Shown: piece by piece, positions 35,955 through 44,771 of the stretch
How the letters are laid out: the number at the start of each line of letters is the position of its first letter
Numbering within the stretch: the first letter of the stretch is position 1
Assembly (NCBI RefSeq): GCF_010499245.1
Contig: NZ_JAAGOW010000002.1
Coordinates: forward strand, 868,001-932,000
DNA length: 64,000 bases
Reading direction: 5' to 3'
Origin: Variovorax sp. WS11
GTDB lineage: Bacteria > Pseudomonadota > Gammaproteobacteria > Burkholderiales > Burkholderiaceae_C
Translations under genes and position numbers: made by a program
Notes under the pieces: model-generated
What the model was told of the DNA's origin: nothing
Database searches by the model: none
Seen by the model: the letters and a program-made list of their open reading frames with translations, nothing else

Positions 35955-38255
35955 ATGGCCGCCCCCCTGTCCCCAGCAGAAGAAGCATTGCGCGATGCCG
36001 CCCGTGAGTACCACCGCAGCCCCGCCAAAGGCAAGATTTCCATCACGCCGACGAAGCCGCTGCTGAACCAGCGCGACCTCTCGCTGGCCTACTCCCCCGG
36101 CGTCGCCTACCCCTGCCTCGACATCGAGGCCGACCCCTCCATGGCCGCCGAGTACACCTCGCGCGGCAACCTGGTGGGCGTGGTCACCAACGGCACCGCG
36201 GTGCTGGGCCTGGGCAACATCGGCCCGCTGGCTGCCAAGCCGGTGATGGAAGGCAAGGGCTGCCTCTTCAAGAAGTTCGCCGGCATCGACGTGTTCGACA
36301 TCGAGCTGGCCGAACTCGACCCCGACAAGCTGGTCGAGATCATCGCCGCGCTGGAGCCCACGCTGGGCGGCATCAACCTCGAGGACATCAAGGCGCCCGA
36401 GTGCTTCTACATCGAGCGCAAGCTGCGCGAGCGCATGAACATCCCGGTGTTCCATGACGACCAGCACGGCACCGCCATCATCTCGGCCGCGGCGCTGATC
36501 AACGGGCTGGAGCTGGTCGGCAAGAAGATCCAGGAAGTGAAGATCGCCGTCTCCGGCGCCGGCGCCGCCGCCATCGCCTGCCTGGACGTGATGGTGGGCA
36601 TGGGCGCCAAGCCCGCCAACATCTTCGCGGTCGACTCCAAGGGCCTGATCTACATCGGCCGCCCGGGCGGCTTCGACGACTCGAAGTCGCGCTACGCGCA
36701 GTCGGACAGCGGCGCCCGCACCCTGGCCGACGTGATGAAGAACGCCGACGTCTTCCTCGGCTGCTCGGCGCCGGGCGTGGTCTCGCAGGACATGGTCAAG
36801 TCCATGGCCGACAAGCCCATCATCCTGGCGCTGGCCAACCCCGAGCCCGAGATCCGGCCCGAGCTGGCCAAGGAAGTGCGGCCCGACTGCATCATCGCCA
36901 CCGGCCGCTCGGACTACCCGAATCAGGTCAACAACGTGCTGTGCTTCCCCTACATCTTCCGCGGCGCGCTGGACTGCGGCGCGACCAAGATCACGGAAGA
37001 GATGAAGCTGGCCTGCGTGCGCGAGATCGCCGAGCTGACCAAGGCCGACATCAGCGAAGAGGTGGCCACCGCCTACCAGGGCCAGGAGCTGGCCTTCGGC
37101 CCCGACTACATCATCCCCAAGCCCTTCGACTCGCGCCTCATCCTGCGCATCGCACCTGCCGTGGCCAAGGCCGCCCAGGCCTCGGGCGTGGCCACGCGGC
37201 CGATCGAGGACCTGGACGGCTACCGCCAGAACCTGGCGCGCTTCGTCTACCAGACCGGCATGTTCATGCGCCCGGTGTTCAGCGCCGCCAAGCTGGCGAG
37301 CGCCAAGCGCGTGGCCTACTGCGAAGGGGAGGACGACCGCGTGCTGCGTGCCGCCCAGCTGGCGGTCGACGAAGGCCTGGCCAAGCCGATCCTGATCGGC
37401 CGCCCGGCCGTGATCGAGACGCGCATCAAGAAGGCGGGTCTGCGCATCCGGGTGGGCACCGACGTCGACGTGGTCGACCCCGAGGACGACCCGCGCTTCC
37501 GCACCTACTGGGAGGCCTACCACAAGGTCATGGGCCGCCGCGGCATCACGCCCGAGGCGTCGAAGGCGATGGTGCGGCGCTCCAACACCACCATCGGCTC
37601 GCTGATGGTTCACCTGGGCGATGCCGACGCGATGCTGTGCGGCCTGGTCGGGCGCTTCGACAGCCACCTGAAGATCCTCAACCAGGTGCTGGGCCTGAAG
37701 CGCGGCGCTCCCGGATTCGCCACCCTCAACGCGCTGACGCTCGAGAAATACACCCTGTTCATCGCCGACACCAACGTGCACGAGGACCCGGACGCCCAGA
37801 CCCTGGCGGAGATCGCGGTGATGGCGGCCGACGAGGTGCGCCGCTTCGGCCTGCCGCCCAGGGTGGCCTTCCTCTCGCACTCCAACTTCGGCTCGTCCGA
37901 ACGCGCCTCGGCGCGCAAGATGCGGCTGGCGCGCGACCTGTTCGCGAAGATGGCACCCGACGTCGAATGCGACGGCGAGATGCACGGCGATGCCGCGCTG
38001 TCCGAGACCGTGCGCCACAACGCCCTGCCCGAGACCACGCTCAGCGGCTCGGCCAACCTGCTGATCTGCCCCAACCTCGATGCCGCCAACATCCTCTTCA
38101 ACGTGCTGAAGATGACCGGCGGCAACGGCGTGACGGTGGGGCCGATCCTCATGGGCGCGAGCGGCTCGGCGCACATCCTCACGCCTTCGGCCACCGTGCG
38201 CCGCGTGCTCAACATGACGGCGCTGGCCGTGGCCAACGCGAGCTCGTCCAAGTAG
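35955..38255 (+). CDS. maeB: NADP-dependent malic enzyme with phosphotransacetylase-like domain
   Basis: 766 aa, the full length of hybrid MaeB enzymes. The N-terminal malic domain (about 1-430) carries LAYSPGVAYPC, the catalytic DDQHGTAII motif and the Rossmann AVSGAGAAAIACLD. The C-terminal half (about 430-766) is a PTA-like domain (GQTGM-type FVYQTGMFMRP followed by KRVAYCEGEDDRVLRA), which in this family is regulatory and catalytically inactive. It converts malate to pyruvate and CO2 with NADPH formation. AAGGAG site before ATG 35955; a strong terminator follows. Confidence 0.95.
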   Translation: MAAPLSPAEEALRDAAREYHRSPAKGKISITPTKPLLNQRDLSLAYSPGVAYPCLDIEADPSMAAEYTSRGNLVGVVTNGTAVLGLGNIGPLAAKPVMEGKGCLFKKFAGIDVFDIELAELDPDKLVEIIAALEPTLGGINLEDIKAPECFYIERKLRERMNIPVFHDDQHGTAIISAAALINGLELVGKKIQEVKIAVSGAGAAAIACLDVMVGMGAKPANIFAVDSKGLIYIGRPGGFDDSKSRYAQSDSGARTLADVMKNADVFLGCSAPGVVSQDMVKSMADKPIILALANPEPEIRPELAKEVRPDCIIATGRSDYPNQVNNVLCFPYIFRGALDCGATKITEEMKLACVREIAELTKADISEEVATAYQGQELAFGPDYIIPKPFDSRLILRIAPAVAKAAQASGVATRPIEDLDGYRQNLARFVYQTGMFMRPVFSAAKLASAKRVAYCEGEDDRVLRAAQLAVDEGLAKPILIGRPAVIETRIKKAGLRIRVGTDVDVVDPEDDPRFRTYWEAYHKVMGRRGITPEASKAMVRRSNTTIGSLMVHLGDADAMLCGLVGRFDSHLKILNQVLGLKRGAPGFATLNALTLEKYTLFIADTNVHEDPDAQTLAEIAVMAADEVRRFGLPPRVAFLSHSNFGSSERASARKMRLARDLFAKMAPDVECDGEMHGDAALSETVRHNALPETTLSGSANLLICPNLDAANILFNVLKMTGGNGVTVGPILMGASGSAHILTPSATVRRVLNMTALAVANASSSK

Positions 38256-38273
38256 GCCGCACGCACCAGAACG

Positions 38274-38306
38274 AACGCCCTGCCGCGGTGCGCGCGGCAG
38301 GGCGTT
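38274..38306 (+). terminator. Intrinsic terminator downstream of maeB
   Basis: Perfect 13-bp stem (38274-38286 with 38294-38306) and seven-base loop, followed by a short T run (ggcgttttc). It begins 18 bases after the malic enzyme stop. Confidence 0.88.
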
Positions 38307-38424
38307 TTCATTGGGAGGGGGCCGGCCGCATGCACCCGCTTGGCTCAGCCGGAAGGGTTCGCACCAAGTGCGTGCCGGCACCGAATTTGCTTGAATGCCG
38401 GGCATCCATCCCTACGGACATCGA

Positions 38425-39456
38425 ATGAACAAGCGCCAACTGCTCCACTCCTTTCTCGCCGCCTCGGCGCTCAGCTTCGGCCTCGTCAACGCCTACGCCC
38501 AGTCCCCGACGCCGATCAAGTTCCAGCTCGACTGGCGCTTCGAGGGCCCGGCCGCCCTCTTCCTGCATCCGGCCGCCAAGGGCTACTTCAAGGATGCGGG
38601 GCTCGACGTCACCATCGACGCCGGCAACGGCTCCGGCGGCACCGTCACGCGGGTGGCCTCGGGCGCCTACGAAATGGGCTTTGCCGACCTCGCGGCGCTG
38701 ATGGAATTCCACGCCAACAACCCGGACAGCCCCAACAAGCCGGTCGCCGTGATGATGGTCTACAACAACACGCCCGCCTCGGTGATGACGCTGAAGAAGA
38801 GCGGCATCACCAAGCCCGCGGACCTGGCGGGCAAGAAGCTGGGCGCGCCGGTCTTCGACGCCGGCCGCCGCGCCTTCCCGATCTTCGCCAAGGCCAACAA
38901 CATCGGCGCCGTCAACTGGACCGCGATGGACCCGACGCTGCGCGAGACCATGCTGATCCGCGGCGACATCGACGCCATCACCGGCTTCACCTTCACCTCG
39001 CTGCTCAACCTGGAGGCGCGCGGCGCCAAGGCAGCCGACATCGTGGTGCTGCCCTACCCCGACTACGGCGTGAAGCTCTACGGCAACGTGATCATCGCCT
39101 CGCCCAAGCTGATCAAGGAGAACCCGGCCGCGGTCAAGGCCTTCCTCTCGGCCTTCGCCAAGGGCGCCAAGGAGGTGCTCGCCAATCCGGCCGTGGCCAT
39201 CGAGTCGGTGAAGAAGCGCGACGGCATCATCGACAGCGCGCTGGAGACGCGCCGCCTCAAGCTGGCGATCGACACCGTGATCAACAGCCCCGATGCGCGC
39301 ACCGAGGGCTTCGGCGTGGTGAATGCGGGCCGGCTCTCGCTGATGGCTTCGCAGGTGTCGGACGCCTTCAACACCAAGACGCGCGTGAGCCCGGATGCGG
39401 TGTGGACCGCCGCCCTTCTGCCCCCTGCCGCCGAACTCAACATCCTGAAGAAGTGA
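38425..39456 (+). CDS. NitT/TauT-type ABC transporter substrate-binding protein (SsuA/THI5-like)
   Basis: 343 aa. Signal peptide MNKRQLLHSFLAASALSFGLVNAYAQ, then the type-2 binding fold with TPIKFQLDWRFEGPAALF and FFKDAG-like YFKDAGLDVTIDAGNGSGG, both typical for the NMT1/SsuA group whose ligands include pyrimidines, sulfonates and nitriles. It is first in a coupled operon: ATPase (overlapping stop), permease, deaminase. Ligand unknown; the deaminase hints at a nitrogen heterocycle. Confidence 0.9.
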   Translation: MNKRQLLHSFLAASALSFGLVNAYAQSPTPIKFQLDWRFEGPAALFLHPAAKGYFKDAGLDVTIDAGNGSGGTVTRVASGAYEMGFADLAALMEFHANNPDSPNKPVAVMMVYNNTPASVMTLKKSGITKPADLAGKKLGAPVFDAGRRAFPIFAKANNIGAVNWTAMDPTLRETMLIRGDIDAITGFTFTSLLNLEARGAKAADIVVLPYPDYGVKLYGNVIIASPKLIKENPAAVKAFLSAFAKGAKEVLANPAVAIESVKKRDGIIDSALETRRLKLAIDTVINSPDARTEGFGVVNAGRLSLMASQVSDAFNTKTRVSPDAVWTAALLPPAAELNILKK

Positions 39457-40300
39457 TGGCGGTCGCCGAGACCCCGCCCTTCGTCGACTTCCAGGACGTC
39501 TGGCTCGCCTACAACGAGGAGCTGCTGCGCGCCAACCACTTCGCGGTCGAGGCCATCGACCTGCAAGTGAAGCGCGGCGAGTTCATCGCCATCGTGGGCC
39601 CCTCGGGCTGCGGCAAGTCCACCTTCATGAAGCTCACGACGGGCCTGAAGATGCCCTCGATGGGCAAGATCCGCATCGACGGCGCGCCGGTGACCGGCCC
39701 GCTCAAGATCTCGGGCATGGCCTTCCAGGCGCCCTCGCTGCTGCCGTGGCGCACCACGGTGGACAACGTGCTGCTGCCGCTGGAGATCGTTGAGCCCTAC
39801 CGCTCGAGCTTCAAGGCGAAGCGCAAGGAATACGTGGAGCGCGCGCGGCGCCTCCTGCAGAAGGTGGGCCTGGGCGGCTACGAGGACAAGTTTCCGTGGC
39901 AGCTCTCCGGCGGCATGCAGCAGCGCGCCAGCATCTGCCGCGCGCTGATCCACGAGCCCAAGATGCTGTTGCTCGACGAGCCCTTCGGCGCGCTCGACGC
40001 CTTCACGCGCGAGGAGCTGTGGTGCATCCTGCGCGACCTCTGGGCCGAGCAGCGCTTCAACGTGATCCTGGTCACGCATGACCTGCGCGAGTCGGTGTTC
40101 CTGGCCGACACGGTGTATGTGATGAGCAAGAGCCCGGGCCGCTTCGTGGTCAAACGCGACATCGAGCTGCCGCGCCCGCGCGAGCTGGAGCTCACCACCA
40201 GGAATTCACCGACATCGTGCTGGAGCTGCGCAGCCATATCGGCGCGATCCGCGGGACCGGCGTCGCGACAGTGGCGGCGGCGGGGGCGAGGGCGGCATGA
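39456..40300 (+). CDS. ABC transporter ATP-binding protein (SsuB/TauB-like), 3' frameshift
   Basis: About 281 aa if corrected. Walker A GPSGCGKST, signature WQLSGGMQQRA and Walker B LLLDEPFGALD are intact. Start ATG 39456 overlaps the binding-protein stop. Near 40196 the frame slips: one extra base would restore a normal tail (QEFTDIVLELRSHIGAIRG) ending at 40300 in an ATGA overlap with the permease start. As written, the frame runs past this into the permease region to 40304. The P-loop core is unaffected, so function is probably retained if the break is a consensus error. Confidence 0.88.
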
Positions 40301-41062
40301 ATAGCAAGCACCTCGAACGCTGGTCGCCCTGGCTGCTGCTCGTCGCCGTGCTGGTGCTGTGGCAGATCGTCTGCTCGGCCTTCGGCGTTCCGATTTCATC
40401 TTCCCAGCCCCTGGCGCATCTGGACGCAGTTCTGGGAGTTCAAGGAAATCATCGCCGGCCATGCCTGGCGGACCTTCTGGGTCACGATGGCGGGCTTCGG
40501 CCTGGCGATCGTGGTGGGCGTGCTGCTGGGCTTCGTCATCGGCAGCTCGCGCCTGGCCTATGCCGCGATGTACCCGCTGATGACGGCCTTCAACGCCCTG
40601 CCCAAGGCGGCCTTCGTGCCGATCCTGGTGGTCTGGTTCGGCATCGGCATCGGGCCGGCCATCCTCACCGCCTTTTTGATCAGCTTCTTCCCGATCATGG
40701 TCAACATCGCCACCGGCCTGGCAACACTCGAGCCCGAGCTCGAAGACGTGCTGCGCGTGCTGGGCGCCAAGCGCTGGGACGTGCTGGTCAAGATCGGCCT
40801 GCCGCGCTCCATGCCCTACTTCTACGCCTCGCTCAAGGTCGCGATCACGCTGGCCTTCGTGGGCACGACCGTGAGCGAAATGACGGCCGCCAACGAAGGC
40901 ATCGGCTACCTGCTGATCTCGGCCGGCTCGGCCATGCAGATGGGCCTGGCCTTCGCCGGGCTCATGGTGGTGGGCGCGATGGCGATGCTGATGTACGAGC
41001 TCTTCAGCGTGATCGAGAAGCACACCACCGCCTGGGCGCACCGGGGGTCGCAGAATGGATAG
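40297..41062 (+). pseudogene. ABC transporter permease (SsuC/TauC-like), two frameshifts
   Basis: Inner-membrane permease of about 255 aa in the corrected frame. It opens with MNSKHLERWSPWLLLVAVLVLWQIV, then breaks near 40387 and again near 40404; each break is fixed by one extra base. After the second one the frame is clean and carries the helices and EAA loop (EDVLRVLGAKRWDVLVKIGLPRS) of BPD_transp_1 permeases. It overlaps the deaminase start by eight bases. Whether the gene is truly broken depends on the sequence quality at these two sites. Confidence 0.82.
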
Positions 41063-41537
41063 GCAGCAGGCCATCCGCGCCCTGCGCCGCGCCGATCAGG
41101 TCGCGCGGCGCGCGATGGCCATGGGCCGCCATCCCTTCGGCGCACTGCTGGTCGCGCCGGACGGCGAGACGGTGCTGGCCGAGCAGGGCAACATCGACAC
41201 CGTGCAGCACGCCGAGGCCACGCTGGCGCGCACCGCCGCGCTCAACTACCCGGGCGAGTACCTGGCGCAATGCACCCTGGTCACCACCTTCGAGCCCTGC
41301 GCCATGTGCGCCGGCACCGTCTACTGGGCCAACATCGGCCGCGTGGTCTACGGCGCCGAGGAGTCGGCGCTCCTGGCGCTCACCGGCGACCATCCCGAGA
41401 ACCCGACGCTCTCCCTGCCCTGCCGCGAGCTCTTCGCCCGCGGCCAGAAGGCCATCGAGGTGATCGGCCCGGTGCCCGAGGTGGCGGACGAGATGATCGC
41501 CACGCACCGCGGCTTCTGGGAAAGCCGAGGCGCCTGA
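41055..41537 (+). CDS. Cytidine/deoxycytidylate-deaminase family nucleoside deaminase
   Basis: 160 aa zinc deaminase. The HAE catalytic motif (QHAEATLAR) and the PCAMC zinc cysteines (FEPCAMCAGTVYWANI) are in the usual order about 30 residues apart. Features match the guanine/tRNA-adenosine deaminase-like subgroup; substrate class is a nucleobase or amino-heterocycle. Its start overlaps the permease end, so it is translationally coupled to a transporter, implying import and deamination of one compound. Confidence 0.9.
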   Translation: MDRQQAIRALRRADQVARRAMAMGRHPFGALLVAPDGETVLAEQGNIDTVQHAEATLARTAALNYPGEYLAQCTLVTTFEPCAMCAGTVYWANIGRVVYGAEESALLALTGDHPENPTLSLPCRELFARGQKAIEVIGPVPEVADEMIATHRGFWESRGA

Positions 41538-41571
41538 GGTCCGTGGCCGTGGCCGAAGGATTGCCTGCGAC

Positions 41572-42459
41572 CTACAGCGCGTTCACCGGAATCTTCAGAT
41601 AGCACACGCCATTCGATTCCGATGGCGGCAATTCGCCGGCCCGGATGTTGACCTGGATCGCCGGCAAGATCAGCGCCGGCATGGCCAGGGTGACATCGCG
41701 CCTCTGGCGCATGGCGACGAAGCTCTCTTCATCGATGCCGTCATGCAGGTGGATGTTCTTCGCACGCTGGGCGGCCACCGTGGTCTCCCAGCCCGGTGCA
41801 CGCCCGTCGGGCGGATAGTCGTGGCACATGAAGAGACGGGTCTGCGGCGGCAAAGCCAGCAGCCTGTGCACCGAGCGGTACAGCGCGCGGGCGTCGCCGC
41901 CCGGAAAGTCGCAGCGCGCACTGCCGACATCGGGCATGAACAAGGTGTCGCCGACGAAGGCGAGCCGGGCCTCCCCTGCCTCGCTCTCCAGCGCATAGGC
42001 CATGTCGGCCGGTGTGTGGCCGGGCACGTGCAGGGCTCTCATGCGCAGGCGGCCGACATGGAACACCTCGTCCGGCGCGAACAGATGACCGAACTGCGAG
42101 CCATCCAGCCGGAATTCGGGCTCGAGGTTGAACACGGTCTTGAACGCGCCCTGCACGGCGCGGATCCCCTCGCCGATGGCGATGGTGCCGCCCAGTTGCC
42201 GGCGCAGATACGGCGCCGCCGACAAGTGATCGGCATGAGCATGCGTTTCGAGCAGCCACGAAAGCTTCAGCCCGCGGCTGCGCACGAACGCAATCACACG
42301 ATCGGCCGAAGCGGTGGAGGTGCGGCCGGACCTGGGGTCGTAGTCGAGCACCGGATCGACGATGGCGCATTCGCCGCCGCCGCCCTCGAACAACACGTAG
42401 GAAATGGTCGATGTCTCGGCATCGAAGAAGGCCTGTACCTGCGCATCCATGGCGTTCAT
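41572..42459 (-). CDS. Metallo-beta-lactamase fold persulfide dioxygenase-like hydrolase (Blh/ETHE1 type)
   Basis: 295 aa. MBL metal motif HAHADHLSAAPYL (about residue 73) with the later His in HVPGHTPADM, Asp in FVGDTLFMPDVG and His in MCHDYPP. The motif HTHxDHxSA and the DVGSARCDF segment fit persulfide dioxygenases and the Blh protein of the bigR operon, which oxidise glutathione persulfide to sulfite. It is divergent from a BigR-type ArsR repressor and two sulfur-transport-like genes, supporting a role in sulfide detoxification. No fused rhodanese or DUF442 domain. Confidence 0.88.
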   Translation of the reverse strand: MNAMDAQVQAFFDAETSTISYVLFEGGGGECAIVDPVLDYDPRSGRTSTASADRVIAFVRSRGLKLSWLLETHAHADHLSAAPYLRRQLGGTIAIGEGIRAVQGAFKTVFNLEPEFRLDGSQFGHLFAPDEVFHVGRLRMRALHVPGHTPADMAYALESEAGEARLAFVGDTLFMPDVGSARCDFPGGDARALYRSVHRLLALPPQTRLFMCHDYPPDGRAPGWETTVAAQRAKNIHLHDGIDEESFVAMRQRRDVTLAMPALILPAIQVNIRAGELPPSESNGVCYLKIPVNAL

Positions 42460-42539
42460 TGCTTCAACGTTCTACATTTTTACATTACATCGAAATACAT
42501 TCTATTGAAGAACATTCTGTTTTTCAATAAACTGTCGCC
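42460..42539. promoter_or_regulatory. bigR-like divergent operator/promoter
   Basis: 80-base A/T-rich intergenic region in an otherwise GC-rich contig. It contains three TACATT repeats (42473, 42481, 42496) and a perfect seven-base inverted repeat TATTGAA (42503-42509) ... TTCAATA (42523-42529), 13 bases apart, located just before the regulator start codon. This is the likely binding site of the adjacent ArsR/BigR protein. Confidence 0.65.
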
Positions 42540-42926
42540 ATGAAACCCGACCCCGCGCTCCCTGCGCCGCCTTCCGCCGAAGCCATGGCACAGCTGCACT
42601 CGGCCGCCGCCGAGGCTTGCGCGCTGCTCAAGGCCATGGCCAACGAAATGCGCCTGCTGCTGCTGTGCCAGCTGATCGGCGGCGAGCGCAACGTCGGCGA
42701 GCTGCAGGCCCTCTCCGGAATTGCGCAGCCCTCGTTGTCGCAGCAGCTCGGCGTGCTGCGCGACGAGGGCCTGCTGGCCACGCGCCGCGAGGGCAAGTTC
42801 ATCTACTACAGCCTGGCCAGCGCTGAAGTCGTGACGGTGATGCAAGCCCTCTACAGCATCTTCTGCGCCAAGCCCCCCAACACGAAGAAGGCGTCCGCGC
42901 GCAAGTCCGCGGCATCCACGCGATGA
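42540..42926 (+). CDS. ArsR-family repressor, BigR/SqrR-like (persulfide-sensing type)
   Basis: 128 aa. Winged HTH with LLLLCQLIGGERNVGELQALSGIAQPSLSQQLGVL and the wing GKFIYYSLAS. Two cysteines, one in LLLLCQL near residue 45 and one in LYSIFCAKP near residue 108, sit where BigR/SqrR carry the thiol pair that forms a disulfide or polysulfide bond when sulfide rises. Its stop overlaps the next gene (ATGA). With the divergent MBL hydrolase and YeeE genes this forms a bigR-like locus. Confidence 0.9.
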   Translation: MKPDPALPAPPSAEAMAQLHSAAAEACALLKAMANEMRLLLLCQLIGGERNVGELQALSGIAQPSLSQQLGVLRDEGLLATRREGKFIYYSLASAEVVTVMQALYSIFCAKPPNTKKASARKSAASTR

Positions 42927-43354
42927 GGATCGACTGGTTCCACTTCACCCCTTGGAGCGCGCTGGCAGGCGGCCTGTTGATCGGGCTCTCGGCCGCGATG
43001 TTCCTGCTGCTCAACGGCCGCATCGCCGGCATCAGCGGCATCGTCGGAGGCATGCTGCAACCGGGCGGCGGCCAGGGCTGGCGGCTGGCTTTCGTCGCCG
43101 GGCTGCTGGCGGCACCGTGGGCCTGGCAGCTCGCGCACGCGTTGCCGCCGGTCGCCATCGCTGCGAGCACGCCCGTGCTGGTCGTGGCCGGGCTTCTGGT
43201 CGGCGTCGGCACGCGCTACGCGAGCGGTTGCACCAGCGGCCATGGCGTCTGCGGCCTGTCGCGCGGTTCGCCGCGTTCGCTGGCGGCCACGGCCGCCTTC
43301 ATGGGGGCGGGCTTCGCCATGGTCTACATCACACGCCACTTGCTGGGCGCCTGA
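42923..43354 (+). CDS. YeeE/YedE-family sulfur transport protein, first half
   Basis: 143 aa, four predicted transmembrane helices. Hallmark motifs NGRIAGISGIVGG near residue 30 and GTRYASGCTSGHGVCGLSRG near 95, with the conserved cysteines proposed to relay thiosulfate or sulfur species. Two half-length proteins (this and the next) occur together in bigR operons. ATGA-coupled to the repressor gene. Confidence 0.9.
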   Translation: MRIDWFHFTPWSALAGGLLIGLSAAMFLLLNGRIAGISGIVGGMLQPGGGQGWRLAFVAGLLAAPWAWQLAHALPPVAIAASTPVLVVAGLLVGVGTRYASGCTSGHGVCGLSRGSPRSLAATAAFMGAGFAMVYITRHLLGA

Positions 43355-43357
43355 ACG

Positions 43358-43795
43358 ATGCTGAACGCAAGCGCAGCGCTGGCCGGCCTTCTCTTCGGCC
43401 TGGGCCTGATCCTTTCCGGCATGACCGACCCGGCCAAGGTGCTCGGTTTCCTCGATCTCGCGGGCCGCTGGGATCCGTCGCTCGGCTTCGTGATCAGCGG
43501 TGCGGTCGGGGTCGGCGCGGTCGCCTTCGCGCTGGCGAAGCGGCGCGGCCGGAGCTGGCTCGGACAACCGATGCACCTGCCCGCCGCCACCCGCATCGAC
43601 CGGCGGCTCCTGCTCGGCAGCCTGGCCTTCGGCGCCGGATGGGGGCTGGCCGGCTTCTGCCCGGGGCCGGCACTGGTGAGTGCGGCCGTTGGCCATGCGG
43701 AAGCACTGGTCTTCGTGGCGGCCATGCTGGCCGGGATGCTCGCGTTCGGCCTGGTCGAAAAAGTACAGCTTGCAGCGCCGGCCGCAACGCAGTAG
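43358..43795 (+). CDS. YeeE/YedE-family (DUF6691) sulfur transport protein, second half
   Basis: 145 aa, partner of the preceding protein, four predicted helices. Motifs FGLGLILSGMTDPAKVLGFLD and, near residue 105, WGLAGFCPGPALVSAA with the conserved cysteine. Starts three bases after the upstream stop. Together the pair would form an inner-membrane sulfur importer or exporter in a sulfide-response operon. Confidence 0.9.
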   Translation: MLNASAALAGLLFGLGLILSGMTDPAKVLGFLDLAGRWDPSLGFVISGAVGVGAVAFALAKRRGRSWLGQPMHLPAATRIDRRLLLGSLAFGAGWGLAGFCPGPALVSAAVGHAEALVFVAAMLAGMLAFGLVEKVQLAAPAATQ

Positions 43796-43867
43796 AAAGA
43801 CCTCGTTGGCAACGGCCGAGGTCTCCCGGGCAAGCCCGGAGAGGCCACTGTTTCAAAGGGGGCGGAA

Positions 43868-44371
43868 ATGTTGGCGTCCGAATGCGCGTGGGCCATCTTG
43901 CGTGCCGAGCACGCGCGCATGCGCGAGTTGTTGGCGCGGGTCGACGCCGCGCTCAAGACCGGCGAGTGGAAGCGGGCGGGGCCTGCGGCTTCGCCGATCG
44001 CCGGGCTGATCGCTCGCCTCCAGGCTTTCGACGAAGCCACCCATCGCCCCAAGGGCACCGTCCTGCTCCAGATCCTGCGCGGCAGGTCGACCGAGTCCGA
44101 TGATCTGCTGCGCCGCCTCGAACAGCAGCGCGAACGCTGCGACGCCCTGCTCTCCCAGGTGAAGTCGAGGCTGAAGCAGGCCGAATCCGGAGACACGGCC
44201 GCGGCTGCCGCCGTCGAGGACTGGCTGGAAGAGCACCGCCGCCTGATGCTCGATCACCTGGACCAGGAGGACACCTTGCTCCACTCCCAGACCGCCGAGT
44301 TGCTGACCGGCGAGGAATGGGCCGCCGTGGCGTCGTCCATCTCCGAGACCATGGGCGCGCGCAAAGGCTGA
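43868..44371 (+). CDS. Hemerythrin-like domain protein
   Basis: 167 aa, all-helical. His and acidic residues spaced along helices (ILRAEHARMRELLARVDA, DEATHRPKGTVLLQIL, EEHRRLMLDHLDQEDTLL) fit a hemerythrin HHE four-helix bundle with a non-haem di-iron site. No signal peptide. It follows the YeeE genes by 72 bases on the same strand, and may belong to a sulfide/nitrosative stress response; this is inference. Confidence 0.75.
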   Translation: MLASECAWAILRAEHARMRELLARVDAALKTGEWKRAGPAASPIAGLIARLQAFDEATHRPKGTVLLQILRGRSTESDDLLRRLEQQRERCDALLSQVKSRLKQAESGDTAAAAAVEDWLEEHRRLMLDHLDQEDTLLHSQTAELLTGEEWAAVASSISETMGARKG

Positions 44372-44456
44372 GGCTTTCACCCGGGCCCGCGCGTGGCGCT
44401 TGTGACGCACCGCGGCATCTCCTATGCTCACGGGCCCTTTCACACGGAGATGAAAC

Positions 44457-44771
44457 ATGATCAAGGTCAGCGTGATGTACCCCAACACCGCAGGCGCCCG
44501 GTTCGATCACGACTACTACCGCGACAAGCACATGCCCATGCTCAAGGAGAAGATGGGCGACGCGTGCAAGTCCTACACCATCGACAAGGGCCTGGCGGGC
44601 GGTGCGCCCGGCGCCCCGGCGCCCTACATCGGCATGTGCCACATCTTCTGCGACTCCGTGGAGAGCTTCCAGGCAGCCTTCGGCCCGCACATGAAGGCGA
44701 TCATGGGCGATGTGCCCAACTACACGGACCTCAAGCCAGTGATGCAGATCAGCGAGGTGGTGGTGGGCTGA
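44457..44771 (+). CDS. EthD-family small protein
   Basis: 104 aa dimeric alpha/beta-barrel fold: MIKVSVMYPNTAGARFDHDYYRDKHMPM with the typical YYRxKHxPM motif, and ISEVVVG as last strand. Such EthD proteins act in small-molecule degradation, but this member has no catabolic neighbours. Its 3' end overlaps the convergent flippase gene by 23 bases. Confidence 0.85.
   Translation: MIKVSVMYPNTAGARFDHDYYRDKHMPMLKEKMGDACKSYTIDKGLAGGAPGAPAPYIGMCHIFCDSVESFQAAFGPHMKAIMGDVPNYTDLKPVMQISEVVVG

Noticed and set aside
35649..38405. Long antisense frame of about 900 codons opposite maeB
   Set aside because: No domain pattern, low-complexity Ala/Gly/His/Val composition, and the plus strand encodes a complete malic enzyme.
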